64,000 nucleotides of DNA from Phragmites australis (lineage: Eukaryota; Streptophyta; Magnoliopsida; Poales; Poaceae). The position numbers and the translations under genes are program-made. Numbering within the stretch: the first letter of the stretch is position 1; each line of letters opens with the position of its first letter. Of this stretch, positions 10,579-21,528 are shown one piece after another. The notes beneath the pieces are model-generated. The model was not told where the DNA came from. It saw only the letters and a program-made list of their open reading frames with translations, and searched no databases. Location: positions 13,833,501 through 13,897,500 of the forward strand of contig NC_084942.1 of the NCBI RefSeq assembly GCF_958298935.1, read 5' to 3'.

Positions 10579-12046
10579 TGTCGGTGTATCAGGTACCGGG
10601 GGTCCCCGAATCCCGAGGCCGGGCTAGCCATCGGCCACATGGCGCCATCCCGCGGAGTCTCTCCTGGGAGGTGAGAAAAGATCAAGTCCCGGGAGAGGGC
10701 GCTCGGGGCCGCAGTCGGTATCCCCCGAGTACCCCAGTTCCCCGATGATCCACAAAATCTAAGTACCGGGAAGAAAGTGCTCGGGAAGGTGTACGGTGAC
10801 CCCCGAGCACCCTAGTCCCCCGATGACTAAGAGAGCTAAGCACCAGAAGAAGCGTGCCCAGGGCCGCTGGCGGTGGCCCCTGGGCACCCAAGTATCTCGG
10901 GGACCCACCGAAGGAAGTTCCGGGAGAGAGTGCTCGGAGCAGCATGCAGCAGCCCCCGAGCACTCGGATCCCCGAGGATCCGTACAAGTGTGCCCGGGAG
11001 AGAGTGCTCGGGGAGGTGAACAGTACCCCCGAGCACTCGGTTACCCAAGGACAAGAAAGGGCATTCTCGGGAGAGGGTGCTCGGGGAGATGAACAGTACC
11101 CCGAGCTCTCGGTACCCCGACGACCCAGAAAGCCCCCTGGCGGAGGCCCCCGAGGGGCCCACCAATGAGGTGTCAGCCAGTCAAAGGCCCGAGGCCGCAT
11201 TTAAAGAGCGTGCATGGCCTGTCACCTCCAACTGCTCCCGTCGCGCTCAACGTCAGTTCCTACCACGTTCTGGCAGAGAGGCGTAGGGTAATTAATTGCA
11301 CGGGTCCCGTCCCGTGCCATCCGGCCCGTCTCAGGATAACGTCGTGAGGGCCGAGGCGTTCCGTCTGCCGCGCTGCCGTGGCAGGGGAACAAGACGGGGC
11401 GGGCACGCCGGGCCGCTCTGCGGCTGCCCGGTGGGCCCTCTCCACGGCGCCCGTTGCCATGCCATTTATGGTGACAGATGACCGGGCATGTGCCGCATTT
11501 TCCACCCCCGGTCACTTCACCCAGAGGAAATGATGATGCCCTTTCCATTTATGATGTCTTTGAACTCGTGCCCCCTCCCACCCGTTCGGGGCATGTTGCT
11601 GCCGGCGGGTATTTAAAGCAGCCGGCGGCACAGAAGGAATCGATCCGGAAAAGGTATTGAAAAAAGAGAGGACGCACAAGCATAGACAAGAACACAGCAC
11701 AAGAGAAACACGGCCAAGAAGTGAGCAGCACGAGACAGGCCGAAGAACTGAGAGCCCCAGGCTCTATGATAGACCAACATTCTTGTAACCAGCAGCATCC
11801 TTGAGGGACTTCCTCAGGGCATTTATAGTATCCATACAAAAGTAGGGTGTTACGCCCCCGTGCGGCCCTAACCTGTCTAAATTCCGGTGCATTTACTTCT
11901 TTTCGCACTAGGTCATTCCACCACCACCGGCAGTTGCATTCATTCCTATTTATTTCTCCGACGAACATACTCAGGATCATCCCCCCGGCCGAATCTCTAA
12001 AAAGGGGTCTCTCGGGATCCCTGCGACTGGAGTTAATCCTTCGACA
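10579..12046 (+). repeat. 3' LTR of the TGTCGG non-autonomous element
   Basis: It begins TGTCGGTGTATCAGG and ends TTCGACA, directly before the target duplication gttta. It aligns with the 5' LTR end to end, including the hairpin array at about 10683-11140. A G-rich stretch ending GGGCCCGGGGGC just upstream may be its polypurine tract. Confidence 0.9.
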
Positions 12047-13442
12047 GTTTACCTTCTTGAATTAACACACCTCCAATTCCAATCCCGCTAGCATCACACT
12101 CTAGCTCAAAGGTCCTACCAAAATCAGGGAGTTGGAGTAAAGGAGCATGGGTAAGTTTCTCTTTTAACAACTTGAATGCCTTTTCTTGTGTAGGTCCCCA
12201 TTTGAAAACCACTCATTTCTTCGTCAATTCATTCAATGGGGCAGTAATGGTGCTAAAATCCCGCACAAAGTGCCGATAGAAAGTCGCAAGACCAAGAAAG
12301 CTTCTCACTTGAGTGACAGTATTAGTGGTTGGCCAGCTCTTTATGGCTTCAATTTTTGCTTCGTCCACTTCTATGCCCTGTGGAGTAACAATATAGCTAA
12401 GAAAAGAGACTCGATCCGTGCAAAAGATGCACTTTTCGAGGTTACCAAACAAATGTGTATCGCTCAAAGCATTAAAAATAGCACGTAGATGATCAAAGTG
12501 TGATTCATGTAACTGGCTATAAATCAAGATATCATCAAAGTATACCACCACAAATCTTCCAATGAAAGCACGTAAAAGTTCGTTCAACAATCGCATGAAA
12601 GTACTAGGTGCATTAGTTAATCCAAAATGCATTACTAACCACTCATACAAGCCAAACTTAGTTTTAAACGCAGTTTTTCATTCATCACCAAGTTTCATCC
12701 TAATTTGGTGGTATCCACTTTGCAAGTCAATTTTAGTGATAATTATAGAACCACTTAGCTCATCAAGCATATCATCTAACCTAGGTATAGGGTGACGATA
12801 TCTTATAGTAATATTATTAATGGCTCTACAATCAACACACATACGCCAACTACTGTCTTTCTTAGGAACCAAAAGAACAGGAATAGCACAAGGACTAAGA
12901 CTTTCTTGTATGTACCTGTGATCCAAAAGGTCTTGAACTTATCATTAAATTTCCTTAGTCTCTTCTAGGTTGATCCTATATGCAACACGATTTGGCAAAG
13001 TTGCTCCCGGAATCAAATCAGTTTTATGTTCTATCCCTGGAATTGGTGGTAATCCTGGGGGAACTTCAGCTGGAAATACATCCAAAAACTCCTGCAAAAG
13101 GTTAGCAACAGCAAGAGGCAAGGAGCTAGATATCTTCTCGAGTGAAACTAAGGCCTCTTTGCATATCAAAGCATAGCATGACAGCTTATTAACATAAATT
13201 CCAGCAAGATCAGATTTAGTAGCAAGTATAACACACCTTTTGAGTCTAATTCCATCGGACTTAGAAGTTGTTGCTTTCTCCTTTTTGGGTGGAAAAACGT
13301 TTTCCACTAATTGCTGATTTTCATAATCATTCTCAAACTCTTTTCTCTTATTTTCAGCTATCTTTTGTTCACATTTCATAATTTCAGCACAGGTTAAAGG
13401 TAGAAGAGTTTTTTTTTCTTTATGCATAATGGTGTACCTATT
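12047..13442 (-). pseudogene. Element A: linker, reverse transcriptase and start of RNase H
   Basis: Reading down from 13427, the minus strand encodes the protease-RT linker (LLPLTCAEIMK, LLQEFLDVFPAEVPPGLPP), then RT with [16 protein letters not shown] and the catalytic YFDD near 12540. It ends in ELTKK and the start of RNase H ([11 protein letters not shown]) near 12070. Clean pieces are 13427-12945, 12926-12678 and 12650-12213, joined by small frameshifts or stops. It is bounded by gttta on the left and ctatt on the right, the duplications of the flanking inserts. Confidence 0.9.
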
Positions 13443-15071
13443 TGAAAGTGCATCTAGGCCCCCTAAGTGGGTTTTGGCTTATTGATGACAAAACGATTAA
13501 AGAACTAACATGCTTTGTGAGTATTGAATAGGTATGAGCATTAGTCGTGAAGGTAAATGACATTTGACGCCCGTCGAAACAATTGAAGAATCAACGAAGG
13601 ATATAAGATAGGGCTTAAATTCTTTTTACTTTTGAAATTGAGTCTAGGATAGATTTTTTCTTAGATGGATGAATCCATTTGCTTGATTAGTGTCTCAATG
13701 CTCAAGAGATCCTTTAGAATCACCCAATTGAGAGACACATTCACTCACGGACACGAAACTCTTTCTGAAAATCTTCTGAGTCCGGAGTCTCCGGTGTTCA
13801 CCGGATACTCCGGTACTCAGCGTTCCGCCGGAGTCTCCGAGCTAGCCTCCGGCAGAGAGTCTCGGTTACGGGTTAATCTTTTCAAGAAAAAGACCGGAGT
13901 CTCCGGTGTTCACCGGATACTCAGGTAAAATGTTTTGTGTGCAGTCGGAGTCTCCGAGGTAGACTCCGGCAGAGGCTCTCGGTTAGCTTTTAATCTTTTT
14001 GATAAAAAATAGTAAAGGCCGGAGTCTCCGGTGTTCACCGGATACTCCGGTACCTGGAGATGCTGGAGGATCCGGCTAGTCTCCGGACTTAGTCTGTTTT
14101 GGAAAATCTGTCAGGACCGGAGACTCCGGTGTTCACCGGAGACTCCGGTAATGAAACAGAACTGTAACGGCTAGTTTTGACACGTTCGTGACCGTTCTGA
14201 CGCCGTTTTTGGATTTAGGACCGGAGACTCCGGTGTACACCGGATACTCCGGTAAGCTCTGACAAAAAACAGTAACGGCTAGTCTGTGAGAGATGGCTAT
14301 AAATGCCCCCTCTCTCCATAGCATTTAGAGCTTGCTGTGGCTGGTTTCCTTGAGAACTCTTGAGCACTTAAAGAGCATTCAAAGCCCCTCCAATCATCTC
14401 TAGAGCAAAACTTGCACAAATTTGAGAGTGTGTGTTTGGAGAGGGTTCAAGCCACTTGAGTATTGATTTCTTCATCGAGCATTTAATGCGATCAGCTCCT
14501 TTGAAGCTTTGGGTTTCTAGAAGGAAAGGAGTCGCCCGAAGAGCACCCAAAACTTGTGGTGTGCCTCGGGAAGTTTGTAAGCATCTTCATATTGAGTAAG
14601 AATTTCTAGCTTGATCTTTGTGGTCGCTAGAAGAGGATAGGGTTGGATAAGACCCGGCTCTTTGTGAGCTCCTCAACGGAGACGTAGGCACTTCTTTGTG
14701 AGGTGGCCGAACTCCGGGATATATTCTCGTGTTCTTACTTGTTAAACTTACTTGATCGTGTGCATTTGGTAATTTGTCATTTAATTTGCTATAGTATCAA
14801 TCTTGCTAGTTTTAACTGTTATTCTAGCTTAGTAATATCTACTTGACCTAGTGCACTTCTTAGAATCTAGCTGTAGCCTTTAGTTCAAATTTATTCTAAA
14901 ATTTCCTGTCAGGCTGGATACTCCGGACTAGACCGGATACTCCGTACTAGACCGGATACTCCGGACCATACCGGAGTATCCGGACTTCACCGGAATATCC
15001 GGCAGTTTAATCCGCTGTTTTTAGTTTTAAATTTCAGAAAAGCCTATTCACCCCCCCTCTAGGCACTTTCA
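13443..15071 (+). repeat. 5' LTR of the SIRE element
   Basis: The 1629-bp LTR contains many short dyads of the form CCGGAGTCTCCGG and CCGGTGTTCACCGG between about 13785 and 14255, then a TATA box TATAAAT at 14298-14304. A second cluster of GGATACTCCGG units sits near its 3' end (14912-15003). It ends TAGGCACTTTCA before the primer-binding site. Confidence 0.95.
14298..14304 (+). promoter_or_regulatory. TATA box in the SIRE LTR
   Basis: TATAAAT lies 40 bp downstream of the last upstream CCGG dyad. It is conserved in the 3' LTR at 24517-24523. It is the likely core promoter for the genomic RNA. Confidence 0.7.
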
Positions 15072-15072
15072 A

Positions 15073-15085
15073 TTGGTATCAGAGC
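15073..15085 (+). promoter_or_regulatory. Primer-binding site of the SIRE element
   Basis: TTGGTATCAGAGC follows the 5' LTR. TGGTATCAGAGC is complementary to the 3' end of initiator methionine tRNA, the usual primer for copia elements. Confidence 0.9.
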
Positions 15086-15125
15086 CTAACCTCCTACAAG
15101 GCTTCACCGCTTGGAGGGAATCATT

Positions 15126-17315
15126 ATGTCGACATCCGGAAGTCCGAGGGGTCCGAAAGATGATCCATCAAGAAGTGATGATGGTAATGGTAGAGGAAAG
15201 GGAAGTGAGATTCCTTTCAATTATGATCGTTGGAATTCTTCTAGCAATTACATTTCCGTGCCTTCCGGACGTGCACCATTCTTCGATGGTACACATTATA
15301 CCGCTTGGAGGCACAAAATGAAAATGCACTTAATTTCTCTTCATCCAAGTATTTGGAAGATTGTTTGCACAGGTTTTGAGCTGCCGGAGGAAGACCAAGA
15401 GCTCACCTCAAGTGAAGAACAAAATATGCATCGCAATGCTCAAGCTACAAGTGTGTTGCTTAGTGCCTTGAGTCCGGAGGAATTCAACAAAGTAGATGGA
15501 CTTGAGGAAGCTAAGCAAATTTGGGACACACTTCAAGTTGCTCATGAAGGGACTACAAGTGTGAGAGAATCCAAAATAGAATTGCTTGAGGGAAAGCTAG
15601 GAAGATTTGTGATGGAGGATCATGAAACTACTCAAGCAATGTATGATCGGATGATGGTGCTTGTGAACAAGCTAAGAGGACTTGGAAGCGAGGACATTGA
15701 TGATCACAAAGTGGTCAAGAGACTACTTAGAGCATTTGCTCCTAGAAATCCCACTTTGGTGACGCTCCTCCGTGAGAGAAGAGATTACAAGAGGCTCACA
15801 CCAAGTGATGTGCTTGGAAGGATTCTTGCTCATGAGTTCATGGAAGAAGAAGCTAATGAAGTGAAGATTCATGCTAAACAAAGCTCAACCTCAAGGCATA
15901 AAGAAATTGCACTCAAGGCAAGCAAAAGCAAGCAAGTCCAAGAATCAAGCACAAGTGATGATGAAAGCTCCGAAGATGAAGAAATGGCGTTCTTTGTGAA
16001 AAGGTTCAAGAAATTCATGAGAAAAGGAGGCTATTCAAAGTACAAGAGAGACATGCCCAAGAAGAGAACATCAAGAAGGGCATGCTATGAATGTGGCGAA
16101 ATTGGGCACTTTATAGCCGATTGTCCAAACAAGAAGAAGGAAAAGGACAAAGAAGACAATAAAGTCAAGTCATACAAGAAAGACAAGAACAAGATGTACA
16201 AGAAGAAATATTCGGGTCAAACACATATTGGAGAAGAGTGGGATTCCAACTCCGACTCGGACTCCGATGATGAAGGAGTCGCCACCATTGCTATTCATGA
16301 GCTCACACCAAGAAAATCACTCTTAATGAGTGATGATGATGATGATGATGATGATGGAGACTCCCCAAAATGCTTCATGGCCAAGAACCGCAAGGTAAAA
16401 TCTCAATCCAAGCTCCTAGATAGTGATAGTGAGTATGATAGTGATTGTGATAATTTGTTCAAAGGTTTGAATAAAAATGTCATGGCTAAAATAAAGGAGC
16501 TAATGGATACAATAGATAGTCATGAAGAGACCCTTGAGAGACAAGAAGACTTGCTCATCCTTGAAAAGGAGAGAAACCTTGAACTCGAGGAGCTCTTTGC
16601 TAAAGAGAAAGAAAAAGTTGAGAAATTGTCTAAAGATTGTGATTTAGCCAATTCCTCAATTGCCGATCTTAAGAGTAACAATTTCGTGCTTCAAGAGAAA
16701 TTATCTTGTTTAGATGAAAATTATAGAACTCTTGAAACACAAATTGATATTCTTAAAAAAGGCTCTTCTAACTCTAGTGAAGCAAATTTACTATCTAATG
16801 CATCTACTAGCAATGGATGTTCTCGTTGTTCTAACCTTGATATGAATGATTGTACAACTAATATTGAATCCTTGCAAGCATTACAAAAGGAAAATGAGAG
16901 ACTAAATGCTTTGGTCAAATATGGGTGCATCAAAACTTATAAGTCAAAGGATGCACTTTACAAGACCATTCAAGCCAAAGACAATAAGCAAAAGAGGGGT
17001 CTTGGTTTTGACCAATACACAAGCAAGCCAAATGATCGTGTGCTATTGAATGGAGTGGAATGCCTCAAGTTTGTCAAAGGAGGCAAACAAGTTGATCATC
17101 CCACTCAAACAAGGCAACCGAAGGCTCATGCCCCCCAATGTTCCTTTTATGCCTCATACATGCTAAAGAGAGACCACCGTGGTAAAGTGGTTGCTCTCTA
17201 TGTTGGTCCTCGCAAAAGAGATAGAATTGTAAAAAGGAATGTGTGGGTGCCAAAAGTGCTTGTGACTAACGCTAAAGGACCCAAACAAATTTGGGTACCT
17301 AAAATAAAGGCATAA
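15126..17315 (+). CDS. Gag protein of the SIRE element
   Basis: The ORF has 729 codons from ATG 15126, the first ATG after the primer-binding site. Residues about 45-250 form the copia Gag core (HYTAWRHKMKMHL, WDTLQVAHEGTTSVRESK, MYDRMMVLVNKLRGLG). A CCHC zinc knuckle CYECGEIGHFIADC follows at about residue 320, in a lysine-rich region. Next come acidic stretches including a run of eight or more aspartates near 16330, and a long charged coiled coil (about residues 455-560). It ends QIWVPKIKA. The stop lies 13 bases before the pol frame opens in a different frame, so Pol needs a frameshift or other bypass. The protein would assemble the cytoplasmic particle. Confidence 0.93.
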   Translation: MSTSGSPRGPKDDPSRSDDGNGRGKGSEIPFNYDRWNSSSNYISVPSGRAPFFDGTHYTAWRHKMKMHLISLHPSIWKIVCTGFELPEEDQELTSSEEQNMHRNAQATSVLLSALSPEEFNKVDGLEEAKQIWDTLQVAHEGTTSVRESKIELLEGKLGRFVMEDHETTQAMYDRMMVLVNKLRGLGSEDIDDHKVVKRLLRAFAPRNPTLVTLLRERRDYKRLTPSDVLGRILAHEFMEEEANEVKIHAKQSSTSRHKEIALKASKSKQVQESSTSDDESSEDEEMAFFVKRFKKFMRKGGYSKYKRDMPKKRTSRRACYECGEIGHFIADCPNKKKEKDKEDNKVKSYKKDKNKMYKKKYSGQTHIGEEWDSNSDSDSDDEGVATIAIHELTPRKSLLMSDDDDDDDDGDSPKCFMAKNRKVKSQSKLLDSDSEYDSDCDNLFKGLNKNVMAKIKELMDTIDSHEETLERQEDLLILEKERNLELEELFAKEKEKVEKLSKDCDLANSSIADLKSNNFVLQEKLSCLDENYRTLETQIDILKKGSSNSSEANLLSNASTSNGCSRCSNLDMNDCTTNIESLQALQKENERLNALVKYGCIKTYKSKDALYKTIQAKDNKQKRGLGFDQYTSKPNDRVLLNGVECLKFVKGGKQVDHPTQTRQPKAHAPQCSFYASYMLKRDHRGKVVALYVGPRKRDRIVKRNVWVPKVLVTNAKGPKQIWVPKIKA

Positions 17316-17328
17316 CTTTGTTTTGTAG

Positions 17329-20300
17329 GCATACTCCTCCGGTGGATCAAGTTGGGTCATTGATAGCGGATGTACCAATCATATGACCGGAGAAAAGAGT
17401 ATGTTCTCCTCCTTTGAAGAAAATGGAGGACCTCATGAAAACATCATCTTTGGCGATAATGGAAAAGGAGAGGTAATGGGACTAGGTAAAATTGCCATCT
17501 CAAATGATACTTCCATTTCAAATGTCTTGTTAGTAAAATCACTCAATTACAACTTATTATCCGTATCTCAATTATGTGAAATTGGTTATAATTGTCTTTT
17601 TACAAATGAGGGTGTGGTTGTCTCTAGAAGGGATGACGCATCTATAGTCTTCACCGGCAAGTTGAAGGGTAAACTCTATCTTGTTGATTTTTCAACGGAT
17701 GGAGTGATGCCTAAAACTTGCTTGATGGCTAAATCTAGCATGGGTTGGCTTTGGCATCGCCGACTTGCTCATGTTGGCATGAGGAATTTGTCCAAACTTC
17801 AAAAGGGCGAACACATTCTAGGACTAACGAATGTGACTTTTGAGAAAAATAGAGTTTGTAGTGCATGCCAAGCGGGAAAGCAAGTTGTAGCATCTCATCC
17901 CTTGAAGAATGTGATGACCACTTCAAGACCATTGGAACTCCTTCACATGGACTTATTTGGGCCAATCACTTACATAAGTATCGGAGGTAACAAATATGGT
18001 TTAGTTATTGTTGATGATTTTTCACGGTTCACTTGGGTATTCTTCTTGCATGATAAAAGCGAAACTCAAGCCATTCTCAAGAAGTTTGTGAGAAGAGCAC
18101 AAAATGAATTTGAAGTAAAGATCAAGAGAGTTAGAAGTGACAATGGAAGCGAATTCAAGAACATACAAGTTGAAGAGTTTCTTGATGAAGAAGGAATCAA
18201 GCATGAGTTCTCGGCTCCATACTCCCCTCAACAAAATGGAGTGGTCGAAAGAAAGAATAGGACTCTAATTGAATCCGCAAGAACAATGCTTGACGAATAC
18301 AAAGTATCGGATCAATTTTGGGCGGAAGCAATCAACACCGCATGCCATGCCATCAACCGGTTATATTTACACAAGTTGTTGAACAAAACTTCATATGAGC
18401 TTCTAACCGGTAACAAGCCAAATGTTTCCTATTTTAAAGTCTTTGGTAGCAAATGCTTTATTTTAAACAAGAAATCTAGAAGTTCTAAATTTGCTCCAAA
18501 GGTAGATGAAGGGTTTATGCTTGGTTATGGTTCAAATGCCTACGCCTACCGCATTTTCAACAAAACCACCGGATGTGTTGAAATTGCGAGAGACGTAACA
18601 TTTGATGAATCTAATGGCTCCCAAGTGGAGCAAGTGGATACAAATGTTTTAGGTGATGAAGAAATGTCAAGCGAAGCAATCAAGAAGATGGCAATTGGCG
18701 AAATCAAGCCCCTAGAACAAGAAAAGACTCAAGAAGCTCAAATCGATAGGGATCAACCATCTTCATCAATGCAAGTTGAACCATCAATGTCAACCCAAGA
18801 TCAAGACGACAAGAGATCACAAGATCAACATCAAGACCATGAAGATCCGAACAATTTCTTGAATAATGAAGTGGAAGACATCCAACATCAATCACAAGTG
18901 CCACATCCACGTGTTCATCAAAGTATCCAAAGAGATCACCCCGTGGATAACATCCTTGGTGATATACAAAAGGGGGTAACTACTCGTTCAAGAATTGCAA
19001 ATTTTTGTGAATTTTACTCTTTTGTTTCCTCTTTGGAACCTTTGAAGGTAGAAGAAGCGCTTGATGATCCGGATTGGATAATGGCTATGCAAGAAGAATT
19101 GAACAACTTTAAAAGAAATGAAGTTTGGTCTTTGGTGGAAAGGCCAAAACAAAATGTGATTGGGACAAAATGGGTCTTCCGCAACAAACAAGATGAAAAT
19201 GGGAAAGTAACAAGGAACAAAGCTCGTTTGGTTGCTCAAGGATTCACTCAAATCGAAGGTTTGGATTTTGGTGAGACATACGCTCCCGTAGCTAGGCTAG
19301 AGTCAATTCGTATTTTATTAGCCTATGCTACTCACCATGATTTCAAGTTATATCAAATGGACGTGAAGAGCGCATTTCTAAATGGACCAATCTCCGAATT
19401 GGTGTATGTGGAGCAACCGCCCGGGTTTGAAGATCCCAAATATCCCGAGCATGTTTTTAAACTACATAAGGCGCTCTATGGGCTAAAACAAGCTCCTAGA
19501 GCATGGTATGAATGCCTTAGGGATTTTCTTGTCAAAAAGGGCTTTGAAATAGGCAAAGTCGACTCTACTCTCTTTACTAAGAATGTTGATAATGATTTAT
19601 TTGTTTGCCAAATATATGTCGATGACATTATATTTGGTTCTACTAATCAACAATTTTGTGAAGATTTTAGTAGGATCATGACAAGGAGGTTTGAGATATC
19701 CATGATGGGAGAATTGAAGTTCTTTCTCGGATTTCAAATCAAGCAACTCAAGGAAGGGACCTTCATTTGTCAAACCAAGTACATCAAAGATATGCTCAAG
19801 AAATTTGACATGGAGAATGCCAAACCAATCAAAACGCCCATGCAAGCTAATGGACATCTTGATCTCAATGGAGAAGGCAAAAGCGTGGATCAAAAGGTAT
19901 ATCGTTCCATGATAGGATCTTTGCTTTACTTATGTGCATCTAGGCCCGATATCATGCTTAGTGTGTGCATGTGTGCAAGATTTCAAGCCACTCCCAAAGA
20001 GTGCCATTTAATGGCCGTTAAGAGGATTCTTCGATATTTAGTTCATACTCCATACCTTGGGCTTTGGTATCCAAAAGGGTCATCCTTCGACCTTATCGGC
20101 TATTCGGACTCCGATTATGCCGGTTGTAAGGTGGATAGGAAAAGCACTTCAGGAACTTGTCAATTCTTGGGTAGGTCCTTAGTGTCATGGTCATCCAAGA
20201 AACAAAACTCCGTAGCTCTATCCACTGCCGAAGCTGAATATGTTGCCGCGGGAGCATGTTGTGCTCAACTCCTATGGATGAAGCAAACTCTAAGAGACTA

Positions 20301-20568
20301 TGGCCACAAAACTCCCAAAATTCCACTTTTATGTGATAATGAGAGTGCCATCAAAATAGCCAACAATCCCGTACAACACTCAAGAACCAAACACATAGAT
20401 ATTAGACACCATTTCTTGAGAGATCATGCAACAAAAGGGGATATTGACATTCGCCATGTGAGAACTGAAAGACAATTAGCCGATATCCTCACTAAACCAC
20501 TAGACGAGCAAAGGTTTTGCGAGTTGAGAAGTGAATTAAATATCCTAGATTCCCGGAACGTGGCTTGA
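17329..20568 (+). CDS. Pol polyprotein of the SIRE element (PR-IN-RT-RH)
   Basis: The open frame runs from 17329 for 1,079 codons. The first ATG is 17383, but the protease site WVIDSGCTNHMTG begins before it, so I start where the frame opens. Integrase follows, with its zinc-binding His/Cys region (HRRLAHVGM...CSACQAGK, about 17755-17880) and catalytic D, D, E in HMDLFGP, RSDNGSEF and VVERKNR. Reverse transcriptase has WVFRNKQDENG and the YVDD catalytic motif near 19615. RNase H has SDSDYAG and STAEAEY near 20105 and 20220. Integrase before RT defines Ty1/copia. No stop interrupts it. Confidence 0.95.
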   Translation, partial: AYSSGGSSWVIDSGCTNHMTGEKSMFSSFEENGGPHENIIFGDNGKGEVMGLGKIAISNDTSISNVLLVKSLNYNLLSVSQLCEIGYNCLFTNEGVVVSRRDDASIVFTGKLKGKLYLVDFSTDGVMPKTCLMAKSSMGWLWHRRLAHVGMRNLSKLQKGEHILGLTNVTFEKNRVCSACQAGKQVVASHPLKNVMTTSRPLELLHMDLFGPITYISIGGNKYGLVIVDDFSRFTWVFFLHDKSETQAILKKFVRRAQNEFEVKIKRVRSDNGSEFKNIQVEEFLDEEGIKHEFSAPYSPQQNGVVERKNRTLIESARTMLDEYKVSDQFWAEAINTACHAINRLYLHKLLNKTSYELLTGNKPNVSYFKVFGSKCFILNKKSRSSKFAPKVDEGFMLGYGSNAYAYRIFNKTTGCVEIARDVTFDESNGSQVEQVDTNVLGDEEMSSEAIKKMAIGEIKPLEQEKTQEAQIDRDQPSSSMQVEPSMSTQDQDDKRSQDQHQDHEDPNNFLNNEVEDIQHQSQVPHPRVHQSIQRDHPVDNILGDIQKGVTTRSRIANFCEFYSFVSSLEPLKVEEALDDPDWIMAMQEELNNFKRNEVWSLVERPKQNVIGTKWVFRNKQDENGKVTRNKARLVAQGFTQIEGLDFGETYAPVARLESIRILLAYATHHDFKLYQMDVKSAFLNGPISELVYVEQPPGFEDPKYPEHVFKLHKALYGLKQAPRAWYECLRDFLVKKGFEIGKVDSTLFTKNVDNDLFVCQIYVDDIIFGSTNQQFCEDFSRIMTRRFEISMMGELKFFLGFQIKQLKEGTFICQTKYIKDMLKKFDMENAKPIKTPMQANGHLDLNGEGKSVDQKVYRSMIGSLLYLCASRPDIMLSVCMCARFQATPKECHLMAVKRILRYLVHTPYLGLWYPKGSSFDLIGYSDSDYAGCKVDRKSTSGTCQFLGRSLVSWSSKKQNSVALSTAEAEYVAAGACCAQLLWMKQTLRDYGHKTPKIPLLCDNESAIKIANNPVQHSRTKHIDIRHHFLRDHATKGDIDIRHVRTERQLADILTKPLDEQRFCELRSELNILDSRNVA

Positions 20569-21528
20569 ACTGTTGCATACACTTGCTTGTTGTAGATTTA
20601 TAGCTTTCCTAGTTAAGAGTTTGCGAAAACTGCATTTTGAGTGTTTTTCTCAAAATTATTTGGATTTTTGGTCTCTCGATCATAATTTGTAACTTGTGAT
20701 CATAGTTATGTAATGTTGCTTGATTGGCTGATCACATTTGACAAATTAATCCTCTTGTCCAACATCTTCCTTCCAAAAAATTCTTTCCCCCATTCTTCAG
20801 CTCCAAATCTTGCTGTGACAGTTCCAGGTCCCGGAATGTCCGGTGTTCACCGGAGTATCCGGACCTGACACTGTTCACAGCCTCAGCTGTATTCCGTTCT
20901 GTTTCCAGTTACCGGATAGTCCGGTGTTCACCGGAGTCTCCGGTACAAGTGTCAGGACCGGAGTCTCCGGTCTCAACTAGAGTCTCCGGTAAAAGTGTCA
21001 GGACCGGACTCTCCGGTCTACACCGGAGTTTCCGGTGTCTCCAGTATTCTATATATTTCCCCAGCCCGAACAGTTATCTTTTCCCATCTATTCTCTTGTC
21101 CTCTCTCCAAACAACCTTCTCTCCGGCGATTTTGAGAGGAACCCAAGGATCTTCAAGTCTTGCTACGTTTCTCACTTGGATTAAAGGCCGGAATCTCCGG
21201 AGATCCCTATTCTCAAAAATCCCCGGAGGATTTGAGCTCAAAGGTACCGTTTTCATCAATCTTCCCGATCTCTCAATGCTCTTGTCTAGAGTTGTTTTCC
21301 TTTGGTAGAATAGTTCCTAGTACCCTCTAGAACCCATTCCCAAACTTGTTTCATCTCTAGTTGGCCATATCTTCCAAACCCTAGCTTGTTAGGTTTTCTG
21401 TCGGGGCCGACCGGAGTATCCGGTGTTCACCGGATACTCCGGTATCAGCCTGAAGTTTCAGCTTTTCCTGTCCAATCTTTTACTCCTCAAATTCTTTGAT
21501 CATTCCATTTCTTCTAGGTATTCTTGCA
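20569..21528 (+). other. Spacer before SIRE ORF3 with dyad cluster, TATA and intron-like signals
   Basis: This 960-bp gap holds CCGG dyads (20828-21036 and 21411-21443) like those of the LTR, then a TATA-like CTATATATT at 21049-21057. After a pyrimidine-rich leader there is a possible splice donor AAG/GTACCG at 21243-21244 and a possible acceptor TTTCTTCTAG ending at 21517, 11 bp before the ORF3 ATG. Together these look like a second promoter with a spliced leader. That reading is inferred from position only. Confidence 0.45.

Larger units (their letters stand above)
7634..12046 (+). mobile_element. Non-autonomous LTR retrotransposon (TGTCGG family, gag plus antisense ORF)
   Basis: Two LTRs of 1469 and 1468 bp flank a 1476-bp interior, with a perfect 5-bp duplication gttta at 7629-7633 and 12047-12051. 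LTR ends are TGTC...GACA. The primer-binding site TGGCGCACCAGGTAGG follows the left LTR, so the element reads on the + strand. That site type, the GC-rich Gag and the antisense ORF point to the Tat-like gypsy group of grasses. There is no protease, RT or integrase, so it must have moved with enzymes from a relative. The LTRs differ by a few percent by eye. It splits element A between RT and RNase H. Confidence 0.9.

Noticed and set aside
10233..10748. 171-codon + strand ORF
   Set aside because: It starts without an ATG, overlaps the antisense promoter region and runs into the 3' LTR; composition only.
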